Assembly: GCA_000063505.1 (NCBI GenBank)
Contig: CT971583.1
Span: 558,001 to 622,000, forward strand
DNA length: 64,000 nt
Source of the DNA: Synechococcus sp. WH 7803
GTDB taxonomy: Bacteria; Cyanobacteriota; Cyanobacteriia; PCC-6307; Cyanobiaceae
Direction: 5' to 3'
Shown: piece after piece, positions 35,039-44,132 of the stretch
Numbering within the stretch: the first letter of the stretch is position 1
How the letters are laid out: every line of letters begins with the position of its first letter
Position numbers and translations under genes: made by a program
Notes under the pieces: generated by a model
What the model saw: only the letters and a program-made list of their open reading frames with translations
Databases searched by the model: none
Told to the model about the DNA's origin: nothing

Positions 35039-36216
35039 GACAGCGTCGCCAAGGCCTGATCGAGATCCGTGATCAGGTCGGCGACGTCTTCACAGCCCAC
35101 GGAGAGACGAATCAGCCCATCGGTGATGCCCAGCTTGCTCTTCACCTCTGGGGATACAGCGGCGTGGGTCATGGTGGCGGGATGGCAGATCAGGCTCTCC
35201 ACGCCCCCCAGGCTTTCGGCCATGGTGAACCAGCGCAGGGCTTTGCATACCGCATACGCCTGTTCGCGGCTTGTGTTGAGGCCGATGGTCACGATGGCTC
35301 CACCGCCTTGCATCTGCCTGAGGGCTACAGCCTGCTGGGGATGGTCCGCACGGTGGGGGTAGCGCACCCAGTCCACCTGGGGGTGCTCGGCGAGGTGGTT
35401 GGCCAGCACGGCCGCGTTTTCAATCTGTTGGCGCAGCCGCAGAGGCAGGGTTTTGATGCCCCGGGTGATCAGCCAGCAGTCGAAGGGGGATGGCATCAGT
35501 CCCAAAGCCTTCTGGGCGAACACCATGCGTGCATGCCAGTCAGGGGCATCTGTGCAGACGGCACCGCCGAGGGCATCGGAGTGACCGTTGATGTATTTCG
35601 TGGTGCTCGTGAGCGAGAGCGTGGCACCCAGCTGTAAGGGGCGCTGCACCAAGGCTGTGGCGAAGGTGTTATCGACCACAACAGGCACCTCTGCTCCTCT
35701 GGCTGCGCTGCAGACCGCTTCCAGATCAATCACTTTGAGCAGTGGGTTGGTGGGGCTCTCCAGCCACACCATGGCGGGCTGGCGCTCAACGATGGCCGTT
35801 AGTGCGGAGGGATCCGTGAAATCCACCCATTCCGTGCGCACGCCGAATTTGGCGAACACCTGTTCGAACAGACGCACGGTGCAGCCATAGAGGTTCTCTT
35901 CGCAGAGCACCAGGTCTCCCTGTTGGAGGGTGGAGGCGATGGCCGTGATGGCACTGACCCCCGAGCCGAACACCGTGGCGTGATCACAGCGCTCCACTGA
36001 GGCCAGTACACCCTCGAGAATGCGGAAGTTTGGGTTGCCTGAACGGGTGTAGTCGAAGCCACCAGGATTGCCATGGGCAAACGTTGAGGTGGCGTAAATC
36101 GGCGGCATGACCGTGCCGGTGCCATCCGCGAAGCTCTCGCCGTGATGAATGGCAAGGGTGGCATCAGCGGGTGCGGTCGCGGGATGCTGCAAGAGGTGAA
36201 TGCGCTCAGCTGCCAA
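35035..36216 (-). CDS. metB: Cystathionine gamma-synthase/lyase family enzyme
   Basis: A 393-residue PLP enzyme of the Cys/Met metabolism family. TRSGNPNFRILE, FGSGVSAITAIAS, the PLP-stacking Tyr region ENLYGCTVRLFEQVF, LESPTNPLLKVID, VVVDNTFATALVQ and the Lys in TSTTKYINGHSDALGG are all clear. It may act as gamma-synthase (methionine synthesis) or gamma-lyase (reverse transsulfuration); its pairing with cysK and a second family member favours methionine/cystathionine interconversion. ATG 36216 faces a divergent small gene 52 bp away. Confidence 0.87.
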   Translation of the reverse strand: MAAERIHLLQHPATAPADATLAIHHGESFADGTGTVMPPIYATSTFAHGNPGGFDYTRSGNPNFRILEGVLASVERCDHATVFGSGVSAITAIASTLQQGDLVLCEENLYGCTVRLFEQVFAKFGVRTEWVDFTDPSALTAIVERQPAMVWLESPTNPLLKVIDLEAVCSAARGAEVPVVVDNTFATALVQRPLQLGATLSLTSTTKYINGHSDALGGAVCTDAPDWHARMVFAQKALGLMPSPFDCWLITRGIKTLPLRLRQQIENAAVLANHLAEHPQVDWVRYPHRADHPQQAVALRQMQGGGAIVTIGLNTSREQAYAVCKALRWFTMAESLGGVESLICHPATMTHAAVSPEVKSKLGITDGLIRLSVGCEDVADLITDLDQALATLS

Positions 36217-36268
36217 GGCTAGGAAATGGTCATCGCCAGCCCACTAGGGTCAATCCTTAAAACGAGGC

Positions 36269-36529
36269 GTGACCGTGGCTGAGATCCCTTTGCAGTCCCA
36301 GAAAGACGAGTGGAGAGACCATGTTCTCAGCGAAATCGTCACGTTTCTGAGCGAAAACAAAGAAGCGATTCACTCCCGCTACCTCGAGCAAGGAGAAGGC
36401 AAGATGACGCGCGATTTGGTTGAAGAGGCAGGGTTAATGGATTTCGAACTTGCGATCACATTCCTTGAAGACAAGCCGAAAGGCTTTGGATTGGGTCTCG
36501 GTTTTTTCAAGGCCAATCTCATTCGTTGA
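36269..36529 (+). CDS. Small conserved hypothetical protein
   Basis: An 86-residue acidic protein of unknown function. It is mostly helical by appearance: SQKDEWRDHVLSEIVTFLSENKEAIHSRYLEQGEGKM, then LVEEAGLMDFELAITFLEDK and a Gly/Phe tail. No membrane segment or metal motif is visible. GTG 36269 or GTG 36275 could be the start. It faces metB divergently and is followed by the convergent desaturase gene. Confidence 0.6.
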   Translation: MTVAEIPLQSQKDEWRDHVLSEIVTFLSENKEAIHSRYLEQGEGKMTRDLVEEAGLMDFELAITFLEDKPKGFGLGLGFFKANLIR

Positions 36530-36538
36530 CACGTGAGT

Positions 36539-37675
36539 TCAACGTTTGAACGGTTGTTTTGCGGAGACGAGCTGTAGCGATTCGTCGTCCCAAAGGATGA
36601 GTGAGAAGCAGTCCCAGAGCTGGTTAAGCCGGAGTCGCTTCACCTCGCCGAAGTTGTTTTGCTTGTCTTCGTGGCAGCGGCGTAGGCGATAGTTCGGGAT
36701 TCTTTCAGACAGGTGATGGACGTGGTGGTAGGCGATGTCGGCGGTGAACCAATTGAGAATGCCTGGCATGATCAGAAACGATGAGCCGTTAATGGCGCCT
36801 TTTAAATAACTCCAGTTATCATCACCGCTGGTATAGGAGTCTGGAAAATTGTGTTGAACAAAGAATACAGCGATCATGATGGATGCACTTGTACTCATGA
36901 TTGAGATATAAAGCATCCAGAAATGCCAATGCCCGATTGCGCTTCCGATCCACCACCAGGCAAGAGAAACGCAAGCTGTATTTGCAATCGTGTCGTAGAC
37001 CTCTTCTTTGGTGTAGAAAAATCTGGAGTTATGGGTTTTAATAAATAAGAATGGATTGAACGATTTCCCGCTTGAAAGTTTTCGGAATCCATCAATGGCT
37101 CCAATGGTGCATATTTCGATAAAACCCAAAAGCAAAGCCACTCTCGGTTTGATCACTAAATAGTAAAAGCCTCCAGGAAAGAGGGTTGCTGGGTGGCGGA
37201 GTAATTGATAAAGAAGCTGTGAATTCCTGCTCTTTTTTTCGTATTCGCGACGCGTTGTTAGTGCCGATGGGCCTCTGTACTGGTTCCAGTTGCCATTGTG
37301 TTTGTGGTGGAAGGCATGGCCCCTTGACCAGGGGTGGTGCGGCATCGCATGGATGATGCTGAGTAAGAATGCGGCAATGCGATTGATGGCTTTGGATTTG
37401 AATAAGCTCTGATGACCGCAGTCATGCATTAATGAGAAGCTTCTGCTTAGGAATAAAATGATTAATATGAATAGAATAGGCGTTGAAATAAGCGACAGCG
37501 AATTTGAGCGTTCGGTGGTTTTGGCGATCGCAATGCAGCATAAAAATAACGGAATTATCGTGTTGGCTATCTGCCAAATTGCAATCCTGTTGTCGCTTGC
37601 CATGTATGGCTTGAGATTGAAGTCAATGCGCCTCAGCGGTGTGGGTGGCAAGGCTTTGGCGGTAGCGCTAGTCAA
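36539..37675 (-). CDS. Membrane fatty acid desaturase
   Basis: A 378-residue di-iron desaturase with three histidine boxes: HDCGH (about 86-90), HAFHHKH (about 119) and HHVHH near residue 317. At least four membrane segments are visible. The layout resembles omega (delta-12/delta-15-type) desaturases that act on glycerolipid acyl chains. The gene is AT-rich (20 G/C of 60 at 37021-37080), unlike its core neighbours, which suggests recent acquisition or relaxed codon use. The reading frame begins at TTG 37675; ATG 37603 is another candidate but would remove 24 residues. Confidence 0.85.
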   Translation of the reverse strand: MTSATAKALPPTPLRRIDFNLKPYMASDNRIAIWQIANTIIPLFLCCIAIAKTTERSNSLSLISTPILFILIILFLSRSFSLMHDCGHQSLFKSKAINRIAAFLLSIIHAMPHHPWSRGHAFHHKHNGNWNQYRGPSALTTRREYEKKSRNSQLLYQLLRHPATLFPGGFYYLVIKPRVALLLGFIEICTIGAIDGFRKLSSGKSFNPFLFIKTHNSRFFYTKEEVYDTIANTACVSLAWWWIGSAIGHWHFWMLYISIMSTSASIMIAVFFVQHNFPDSYTSGDDNWSYLKGAINGSSFLIMPGILNWFTADIAYHHVHHLSERIPNYRLRRCHEDKQNNFGEVKRLRLNQLWDCFSLILWDDESLQLVSAKQPFKR

Positions 37676-37838
37676 GAAGATGCTCTTTGTTGGTCAGTGG
37701 TGGGGATGCGAGACATCCGCTGCAATGGTTGTGATGAGGTTGTGCCGAATGCCGGAACAAGTCGTACGAATCGCTTCAACATGGCGTGAACGTTCGTGGC
37801 TTCGCCATTGTTTGGCCTGACCTTAGTGGTTTGAGCGA

Positions 37839-38030
37839 ATGGTTGACCCCGCGCCGCTCCCTGCAAAGCCGAGAGCCCTGACCTACACAGAGATGATGAA
37901 CGGCGGTCGTGCGCAGATCGATGCGGAAGATCACGCGCGGGAGCTCGAATTGAAACAACGCGAGGCGACCCTGGAGCTCCAGGTCAGCCATCTGGAGCAA
38001 TCTCTCAACGGTGCTGAGCCCTTGCGCTGA
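37839..38030 (+). CDS. Small hypothetical protein
   Basis: A 63-residue protein, Pro-rich at its start and then probably one amphipathic helix with a coiled-coil character (DAEDHARELELKQREATLELQVSHLEQSL). It lies between the AT-rich desaturase and the rpsD terminator. No function is suggested, and a short frame of this size could be spurious; GC-like codon use and a regular heptad pattern support it moderately. Confidence 0.45.
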   Translation: MVDPAPLPAKPRALTYTEMMNGGRAQIDAEDHARELELKQREATLELQVSHLEQSLNGAEPLR

Positions 38031-38043
38031 ATCGAGCACGATC

Positions 38044-38083
38044 AAAAAAAACTCCTGCCCGCCAACAGTCGTGGGAGCAGGAG
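38044..38083 (-). terminator. Rho-independent terminator of rpsD
   Basis: Read on the minus strand: CTCCTGC, an 18-base loop with a possible inner CCC/GGG stem, GCAGGAG, then eight U. It lies about 50 bp after the rpsD stop. It may also stop transcription of the small rightward gene ending at 38030. Confidence 0.85.
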
Positions 38084-38132
38084 AATGACCAGGCTCTTGG
38101 ACGTGCTCCAAAAGCCAGTTGGTGACTGAAGG

Positions 38133-38741
38133 TCAGACCTTTCTGGAGTAGTACTCCACCACCAGCAGTTCGTTGATTTCCAGGGCGACCCACTCGCGTT
38201 CGCAGCGGCCCACCACCTTGGCGTTGAGCTTGGGCTTGTCGAGTTCCAGGTGCGGGGGCACGTTGGCCAGGCCTGGAAATTCCAGGTTGCCTTCGGCCAG
38301 TTGCTTGCTGCACTTGCGCTCACGGATGGCGATCACATCGCCGGGCTTGCACTGATAGCTGGCGATGTCTGTGACACGACCGTTCACAGTCACGTGTCCG
38401 TGGTTCACCAGCTGACGGGCGCCGGGGACGGTGGGGCCGAAGCCGAGGCGGAAGCAGACATTGTCGAGACGGTTCTCGAGCAGCTTGAGCAGGTTGGTTC
38501 CAGTGGAACCCTCCTGGGCGCGCGCTTTCTTCACGTAGCGCACGAGCTGACGCTCGGAGACTCCGTAGTTGAAGCGAAGCTTTTGCTTCTCTTCCAAACG
38601 GATGGCGTATTCGGAGCGCTTGCGACGGGCTTGGCCGTGCTGACCGGGGGGATAGGACCGCTTTGCGGCCTTCCGGGTGAGACCAGGGAGGTCTCCCAAG
38701 CGCCGCGTGATCCTCAGGCGAGGGCCGCGGTAACGAGACAT
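38133..38741 (-). CDS. rpsD: 30S ribosomal protein S4
   Basis: A 202-residue primary rRNA-binding protein of the small subunit that nucleates 30S assembly. Start ATG 38741 gives [20 protein letters not shown], the expected start; a 14-residue extension to 38783 is not family-like. The S4 domain with [17 protein letters not shown] and the C-terminal VVEYYSRKV are canonical. A terminator follows about 50 bp downstream. Confidence 0.97.
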   Translation of the reverse strand: MSRYRGPRLRITRRLGDLPGLTRKAAKRSYPPGQHGQARRKRSEYAIRLEEKQKLRFNYGVSERQLVRYVKKARAQEGSTGTNLLKLLENRLDNVCFRLGFGPTVPGARQLVNHGHVTVNGRVTDIASYQCKPGDVIAIRERKCSKQLAEGNLEFPGLANVPPHLELDKPKLNAKVVGRCEREWVALEINELLVVEYYSRKV

Positions 38742-38813
38742 AGGGGAAGGAATGGTTGGACCTTCACGCCGTTGACGCGCCATGCTGAACGCAGTGCCAG
38801 CATCGCGACCAAC

Positions 38814-39092
38814 ATGCGCGAATCAACCATCGTATCGGGCGATCGGAACCCATCGGTTCAGCAAGCCCTTAACCGTGGGCTTGCCCAGGTGATGTTGGCG
38901 CTGATTGGTTTTTATCGCCGTTGGTTCTCTCCCCTGCTCGGTCCTCGCTGCCGCTTCATCCCCAGCTGCAGCGCTTATGGGCTCGAGGCCATCCAACGCC
39001 ATGGCCCATGGCGTGGTGGATGGCTCACGTTGCGTCGCATCAGCCGTTGCCATCCTTTCACCCCCTGCGGTTGCGATCCGGTTCCGGATTGA
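38814..39092 (+). CDS. yidD: Membrane protein insertion efficiency factor YidD
   Basis: A 92-residue protein of the YidD family, which aids insertion of membrane proteins by the YidC pathway. [21 protein letters not shown] and [15 protein letters not shown] with [15 protein letters not shown] and the terminal CGCDPVP are typical. ATG 38814 is the start. It is divergent from rpsD and is followed by the glutaredoxin-like gene after 21 bp. Confidence 0.94.
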   Translation: MRESTIVSGDRNPSVQQALNRGLAQVMLALIGFYRRWFSPLLGPRCRFIPSCSAYGLEAIQRHGPWRGGWLTLRRISRCHPFTPCGCDPVPD

Positions 39093-39113
39093 AGCTCCCA
39101 TGATTCAGGTCTC

Positions 39114-39404
39114 ATGACACGCGTACTGACGCTCTACGGCCGCCAGGGTTGCTGTCTGTGTGAAGGGCTTGAGCAGCGGCTTCAGGCCCTTGATCTCACG
39201 GCTCTTGAGCCTCCGCTTGCTCTGCAGGTGGTGGATATTGATGCCCCTGGGGTGGACCCTGGCCTGAAGGCTCGTTATGACCTCGAGGTTCCAGTTCTGG
39301 CTCTCAACAGCAGCCCCTTGCCGCGGGTGTCTCCCCGTCTGTCTGGGGAGGGACTGTTCAGCTGGTTGCAACGGGTCTGCACCAGCGCTTCAGGATCGGT
39401 CTAG
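39114..39404 (+). CDS. Glutaredoxin-like protein (DUF836-type)
   Basis: A 96-residue thioredoxin-fold protein with the CxxC-like motif GCCLCEG (residues about 13-17) and [12 protein letters not shown] in the cis-Pro region. Such small glutaredoxin-like proteins are common in cyanobacteria and their substrates are not defined. It lies between yidD and murE in an apparent operon; the gap to murE is 11 bp. Confidence 0.83.
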   Translation: MTRVLTLYGRQGCCLCEGLEQRLQALDLTALEPPLALQVVDIDAPGVDPGLKARYDLEVPVLALNSSPLPRVSPRLSGEGLFSWLQRVCTSASGSV

Positions 39405-39415
39405 AACAATCTCCG

Positions 39416-40930
39416 ATGCGGGGATTGGTGATGACGCAGACGCTCCATGCCCTGCTCAAAGCTGTGGGTTTGCCTGTGCCTGCTGGAGTGGCCAACGCAA
39501 CGGTGACGGCGCTCACCTGTGATTCTCGCTGCGTTGGCCAGGGCAGCCTGTTCATCGGCCTGCCGGGAGAACGGGTGGATGGAGGCAGCTTCTGGCCTGC
39601 AGCGCTGGCCTCCGGTGCCGCAGCGGTGCTGATTGGCGAGCAGGCGGCCGCGGCCCATCCACCGGCCCCTGGAGATTCCGTACTCGTGGTGCCGGATCCC
39701 GTGGCTTTCTGGGCTGGGGAGCTGGCGTCGGCCTTCTGGCAGCGGCCCTCCATGCGCATGGAGTTGATCGGTGTGACCGGCACCAATGGCAAAACCACCA
39801 CCACCCACCTGATTGAACATCTCAGCCAGGCTTGCGGCCGGCCTGCTGCTTTGTTTGGAACCCTGGTGAATCGATGGCCCGGCCACAGCCTCACCGCCAC
39901 GCACACCACCGCGGCGGCCGACCGCTTACAGGCCCAGTTGGCAGAAGCCCTGGAAGGGGGCACCCAGGTGGCAGCTATGGAGGTGAGCTCCCATGCCCTC
40001 GATCAGCAGCGTGTGGCGGGATGTCGCTTCTCGGGAGCCGTTTTCACCAATCTCACCCAAGATCATCTCGATTACCACCCGTCGATGGAGGCCTATTTCG
40101 AGGCCAAGGCCCTGTTGTTCGCGTCGCCCTATCTGGTGGGTGAGGGGCCCAGGGCGGTGGTGAATGTGGATGATCCCTGGGGCCGGCAGCTGGCGGATCG
40201 GTTGGGGGAGCGTGCCTGGCGATGCAGCCTTGCGCATGAGGCTGATCTGACCATGGCTGACTTGCGCATGACATCCAACGGTGTGGATGGAGCGCTTCGC
40301 ACGCCTCTGGGTGAAGGCCGGTTTCATTCACCGCTGGTGGGACGCTTCAATCTGATGAATGTTCTGCAGGCTGTGGGCGCCCTGCTTCAGCAGGGATTGC
40401 CCTTGCCCCTGCTGTTGAATGCGCTTCCTTCTTTCCGCGGCGTGCCAGGACGGATGGAACGGATTGTGCTGACCGGCTCAGCTGCGGAGGATCATCCGGC
40501 CGTGCTGGTGGACTATGCCCACACACCCGATGGTTTGCGCAACGCATTGGAGGCCTGCCGTCCCTTTGTGAGGGGGCAGTTGATCTGTGTGTTCGGCTGT
40601 GGTGGTGATCGCGACCGGGGTAAGCGACCGCAGATGGCGGCCATCGCTGCAGCGCTGGCGGATCAGGTGGTGGTGACCTCCGATAATCCGCGAACGGAAG
40701 ATCCCGGTCAGATCCTTGATGATGTGGTGGCCGGACTCCCGGCCGATGCTGAGCGCCAGGTTGAGGTTGATCGTGCCAAGGCCATTGCATTGGCCATTGC
40801 GCAGGCGCGCTGCGGTGATCTGGTGTTAATCGCCGGTAAAGGGCATGAGGATTACCAGATCCTCGGCACTGAGAAAGTGCATTTCGATGATCGGGAACAG
40901 GCGGAGCAAGCCCTGCGCCACTGGCGGTGA
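39416..40930 (+). CDS. murE: UDP-N-acetylmuramoyl-tripeptide synthetase
   Basis: A 504-residue Mur ligase that adds the third residue to the peptidoglycan stem. The ATP loop [18 protein letters not shown], the [12 protein letters not shown] region, the domain-3 [15 protein letters not shown], and DNPRTEDP are present. The DNPR tetrad predicts meso-diaminopimelate specificity, in line with the Gram-negative-type wall. An ATG at 39431 is a near alternative start. Confidence 0.96.
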   Translation: MRGLVMTQTLHALLKAVGLPVPAGVANATVTALTCDSRCVGQGSLFIGLPGERVDGGSFWPAALASGAAAVLIGEQAAAAHPPAPGDSVLVVPDPVAFWAGELASAFWQRPSMRMELIGVTGTNGKTTTTHLIEHLSQACGRPAALFGTLVNRWPGHSLTATHTTAAADRLQAQLAEALEGGTQVAAMEVSSHALDQQRVAGCRFSGAVFTNLTQDHLDYHPSMEAYFEAKALLFASPYLVGEGPRAVVNVDDPWGRQLADRLGERAWRCSLAHEADLTMADLRMTSNGVDGALRTPLGEGRFHSPLVGRFNLMNVLQAVGALLQQGLPLPLLLNALPSFRGVPGRMERIVLTGSAAEDHPAVLVDYAHTPDGLRNALEACRPFVRGQLICVFGCGGDRDRGKRPQMAAIAAALADQVVVTSDNPRTEDPGQILDDVVAGLPADAERQVEVDRAKAIALAIAQARCGDLVLIAGKGHEDYQILGTEKVHFDDREQAEQALRHWR

Positions 40931-40939
40931 GGTTGTTGT

Positions 40940-41773
40940 TTAGATCAGTGTGTCGAGGACACGCAGGCAGGGAATCCGGCCGATCAGCAACCCAAGGCTC
41001 ACTGCAAATCCCATCACGAGCAGCAGCACATAGAGACGAAAAAACTGCGTGTCTGAAGCCTTCAGGAAAAAGCCTTGCCCTGCAAAGCTGCCGGCCAAGG
41101 TGACTGGAATCAAGATGAAGCCGGCGGTCGCGTTGATGGGAGTGAGCAGGCCCAGGCTGATCAGAGGAATCAGTTTGAGGACGTTCTGAACCAGCATGTA
41201 ACTGAGCTGGGCAGGAACGAAGGTCCCCCGGTTCAGCCCGTGGCGCAGAAAGTAGAGCGTCATCAGCGGGCTGCCGGTGTTGCTCACCGTTTGGCTGATC
41301 CCCACTGCGGATCCCATCAGCACGAGGCCACTGGCGTGGGGGGCGCCTGCTCCTCCACCGAGGTTCGCCAGCCAGTCTCGGAGGGTTAGCAGCAGGCCAT
41401 ACACCAGGCAGAGCAGGGCTACGAGCAGTTCGAGGCGCCGGTGAACTTCGGCTTCCTCCCCGCTGGAGACCAGACCCCAGAGGATCAGCCCGCCGATGGC
41501 AGTGCCGATCGCTGCACTGGGTAAGAGGGGCAGGAGCAGGGTGCGTCGTGCCCCGGCGCGATGTTGCCAAACACCGAGCAGGGCTGCTGGAAGCATCAGG
41601 AGCGCCACAACGGCGACACCATTCACAGCACCGATGGCGAAGACCATCAGGGGTGAGGCGATGAATCCCCCTGTGCCCAGGCCACTGCGGCCGAACCCCA
41701 TCAGAAAGGCTGAAAGGATCGCGAGAACAACGGCGAGCCACGGGATGGGCTGGCTGGTGAAGGGTTCCAGCAA
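40940..41773 (-). CDS. TSUP-family sulfite/organosulfonate exporter (TauE/SafE-like)
   Basis: A 277-residue membrane protein with about eight membrane segments in the TauE/SafE fold: GFGRSGLGTGGFIASPLMVFAIG at the start of the first repeat and MGSAVGISQTVSNTGSPLMTLYFLRHGL in the second. The family exports sulfite, sulfoacetate or similar anions or imports them; the direction is not known here. The frame begins with TTG 41773. Proximity to cysteine-metabolism genes suggests sulfur balance, but that is inference. Confidence 0.85.
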   Translation of the reverse strand: MLEPFTSQPIPWLAVVLAILSAFLMGFGRSGLGTGGFIASPLMVFAIGAVNGVAVVALLMLPAALLGVWQHRAGARRTLLLPLLPSAAIGTAIGGLILWGLVSSGEEAEVHRRLELLVALLCLVYGLLLTLRDWLANLGGGAGAPHASGLVLMGSAVGISQTVSNTGSPLMTLYFLRHGLNRGTFVPAQLSYMLVQNVLKLIPLISLGLLTPINATAGFILIPVTLAGSFAGQGFFLKASDTQFFRLYVLLLVMGFAVSLGLLIGRIPCLRVLDTLI

Positions 41774-41827
41774 GGGATCAGCTCGTTCAGATCAAGCCTA
41801 GTGATGAACGCTTGCGTTGCGTTTGCG

Positions 41828-43072
41828 TTACGCGTCTGACGCGGTGACGTGGCGAATTGCTTTGACGAGGGTCTGCAGGTCGTTGTCGTTGCTGCAGACG
41901 TGGGTGCAGGCTCTCAGGCAGCTCGGATCGGCGAGATCGCGGATCCAGATGCCTTGCTCTCCCAGTTGCTGCACCACCTGAGCTGGTTGAAGCGTGGTGC
42001 TGTTCGGGTCGAGTTGAAAACTCACCAATCCTGCAGCGGGAGGGCCATCGAGCAGAGGCATCACCCCGGGAACATCCGAGAGCTCTTGCCAGAGACGCTC
42101 ACTCAGAAGGCGGATGCGTTCCAGGCGCTGGCCTGGTCCCCCCTCGTGCTCCAGTTGATCGAGGGAACAGCGCAGCCCTGCCATCAAGGGCACGCAACTG
42201 GTGGCCACTTCGAACCGGCGGCTGTCGGCGTGGAAAGGATGGGGATCGTCGAGGGACGCTCGGGTTTCATCGCGTAGGCTCCGCCATCCGATCAGGGTTG
42301 GGTTGGACTCCTCGAGAACGCGCTCCGACAGAGCGACGCCGCCAAGCCCCTCAGGACCGCAGGCCCATTTGTGACCCGTGAAGGCATAGATGTCTGCGGC
42401 AGCAGCAGCCTCATCCACTGGAATCTGGCCCATGCTCTGAGCGGCATCCACAAGCAGAAACGGTTGGGCCGGGTGCTGTTGAAGCTGGGCGGCGACGGCC
42501 GCGATCGGCATCCGCTGGCCGGTGTTCCAGAGCAGATGGGAGAGCACCACCAGGCGGGTTTTTGCAGTGAGCTGCTGCTCGAGGGCCTCCAGAACGGCGG
42601 CGTCCGTCTGGTCCTGATCGTTGCGCCCTCCGCGCAGATGCTTCACGGGAAGGGCGTGCACGCTGAGGCCCATGCGGCGGGCCAGTTCCAGGCAGGCTGC
42701 CACGACACCGGGGTGCTCGCAGTCGCTAATGAGAACGTGGTCTCCTTCACGGATCGGCAGCCCCCAGAGCGGCAGAACGCAGCCACTGGTGACGTTTTCA
42801 CTCAGGGCCAGGCGATGGGGAGGGACGCCGCACAACGTGGCCAGCTGAGCCCGCGTGCTGTTCACTTCGGCGCCGATGTAAGGCCAGACATCCGTTGTGA
42901 ACGGGCCCAGCTGTTGGATCCGTTTCCAGCTGGCTGTGATCGCATCCAAAGAGGGATCGGGCAAGGGCCCCTGCCCCCCGTAGTTGAAATAGGTCTTGCC
43001 GCTCAGGGCTGGGCAGAGATCTCTCAGCATGCGATCAGGCGGGGTGGCATGGATGGGTCGGTTCAGGCTCAT
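41828..43072 (-). CDS. Class V aminotransferase, C-DES-like cysteine/cystine lyase
   Basis: A 414-residue fold-I PLP enzyme. Seen: TYFNYGGQGPLPDPSLD, ENVTSGCVLPLWGLP, HVLISDCEHPGVVA, VDAAQSMGQIP and the PLP Lys in FTGHKWACGPEGLGG. It resembles the cyanobacterial C-DES-type cystine/cysteine C-S lyases that release sulfur for Fe-S assembly; a plain NifS desulfurase has a catalytic Cys loop, which I do not see at the expected place. ATG 43072 is preferred over the TTG at 43093. A 57-codon gene lies 33 bp upstream on the same strand. Confidence 0.8.
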   Translation of the reverse strand: MSLNRPIHATPPDRMLRDLCPALSGKTYFNYGGQGPLPDPSLDAITASWKRIQQLGPFTTDVWPYIGAEVNSTRAQLATLCGVPPHRLALSENVTSGCVLPLWGLPIREGDHVLISDCEHPGVVAACLELARRMGLSVHALPVKHLRGGRNDQDQTDAAVLEALEQQLTAKTRLVVLSHLLWNTGQRMPIAAVAAQLQQHPAQPFLLVDAAQSMGQIPVDEAAAAADIYAFTGHKWACGPEGLGGVALSERVLEESNPTLIGWRSLRDETRASLDDPHPFHADSRRFEVATSCVPLMAGLRCSLDQLEHEGGPGQRLERIRLLSERLWQELSDVPGVMPLLDGPPAAGLVSFQLDPNSTTLQPAQVVQQLGEQGIWIRDLADPSCLRACTHVCSNDNDLQTLVKAIRHVTASDA

Positions 43073-43105
43073 GATCGCGAACCTCCTCTTCAACGCGCAT
43101 CACGT

Positions 43106-43279
43106 TCAACTCGCATCACGGAGCTGCCGGGTGCAGGAGATGGTGCACTCTCTGTCGTTGAGATCGCATTCGCTGATGCATTGGAAGTAAACCTCCACGG
43201 CATCCCAGGTGGCTTCGCGGTCTTTTGGCTCCACCAAGACCTGCAGCGATTGGATTCGATGGCACTGAAGTTGATTCAT
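43106..43279 (-). CDS. 57-residue twin-CX3C small protein
   Basis: A short gene read by hand from ATG 43279 to TGA 43106. The protein has Cys6 and the motif CISEC-DLNDRE-CTISC, i.e. CX3C-X6-CX3C with Cys34, 38, 45 and 49. Spacing every four residues in what looks like two helices is the pattern of helical-hairpin proteins with two disulfides or a bound metal (a design shared by small Tim and CHCH proteins, but with a different spacing and no implied relationship). Residues 12-30 look helical. It ends 33 bp upstream of the cysteine-lyase-like gene, suggesting an operon. The function is unknown. Confidence 0.6.
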   Translation of the reverse strand: MNQLQCHRIQSLQVLVEPKDREATWDAVEVYFQCISECDLNDRECTISCTRQLRDAS

Positions 43280-43406
43280 GACCGGCTCCGTTGACTGCTT
43301 TCAGCTTCCTCCTGTTCAAAGGTGAGGCCGCGCCAGGCAACGAGCGGGTTCCCACCCGGTGGATCTGCCTATCCCATGGCTACGTTTCCGGTGCGGAGAG
43401 ATCTCT

Positions 43407-44132
43407 ATGACGACCGTCGACTGGCTCGGCATCCTTCACCCCGCGTTGGCGGTGGTGATCATCTACCCCCTGATCGGGATGGTGGTGCGATTGGCGATCC
43501 AGACCCGGGCGCGACGGTTGCAGACGCTGAAGTGTCCCCCAACGGTTGGGCGTGAACACAGTGATCTGGGCCGCTGGCTGGCGGTGGGCGTGGTGGTGCT
43601 GGTGCTCGTGGCCCTCACCGTGGCGATTGCGACGGATCAACCCTTGAGGGCCTTTCAAGGCGGAGCTGCAAGGGCTGCGCAGTTGCTTCTGGTGCTTTGC
43701 GGCAGCCTGGCTGGATTGGCAGCGTTGTGGGTGTCCAAGGCTCCGGGGCTGAGGCTCGCGTTCGTGCTGATCACCTGGGCCGGGGTCCTGGGTCTGGGCG
43801 CTCAGCCTGAGGTCTGGCGTCTGTCCGACGATCCGTTTTCGCCTGCTTTCTGGCAGTCCCATTACTGGTCGGGGGTGGCTGTGGTGGGCCTGATGCTGTT
43901 TTCTCTCGGTGCCCAGCCAGAGATTCAGCGTGACCTGCGCCTGCGGCGGCTGCACGTCAGCGCCAATGTGCTGGCTGCCGTGCTGTTTGTGGTGCAGGGC
44001 ATCACCGGCAGCAGAGATCTGCTTGAAATCCCCCTGAGCTGGCAGAAGTCAACGATCTATTCCTGCAACTTCACGGCGCGCACCTGTCCGCCGCTTGCAG
44101 CCCCAACCTCGGCGCCGGCCGTCACTCCTTGA
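43407..44132 (+). CDS. DUF4079-family integral membrane protein (copy 2)
   Basis: A 241-residue membrane protein with GILHPALAVVIIYPLIGMVVRLAIQ, REHSDLGRWLAVG, SHYWSGVAVVGL and RRLHVSANVLAAV, in the same order as the gene at 9907 (HPVLIILFVYPVIG, HADHGRWATGG, HSHTWGG, RRMHVLVNG). The start at ATG 43407, preceded by GGAG, is chosen over 43359. It overlaps the convergent UrtA-like gene by 11 bp. The C-terminal 30 residues are unique to this copy. Function unknown. Confidence 0.8.
   Translation: MTTVDWLGILHPALAVVIIYPLIGMVVRLAIQTRARRLQTLKCPPTVGREHSDLGRWLAVGVVVLVLVALTVAIATDQPLRAFQGGAARAAQLLLVLCGSLAGLAALWVSKAPGLRLAFVLITWAGVLGLGAQPEVWRLSDDPFSPAFWQSHYWSGVAVVGLMLFSLGAQPEIQRDLRLRRLHVSANVLAAVLFVVQGITGSRDLLEIPLSWQKSTIYSCNFTARTCPPLAAPTSAPAVTP

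Noticed and set aside
37458-37820. 120-residue rightward frame antisense to the desaturase N-terminus
   Set aside because: The desaturase frame carries all histidine boxes on the other strand; this frame lacks any start signal and domain.
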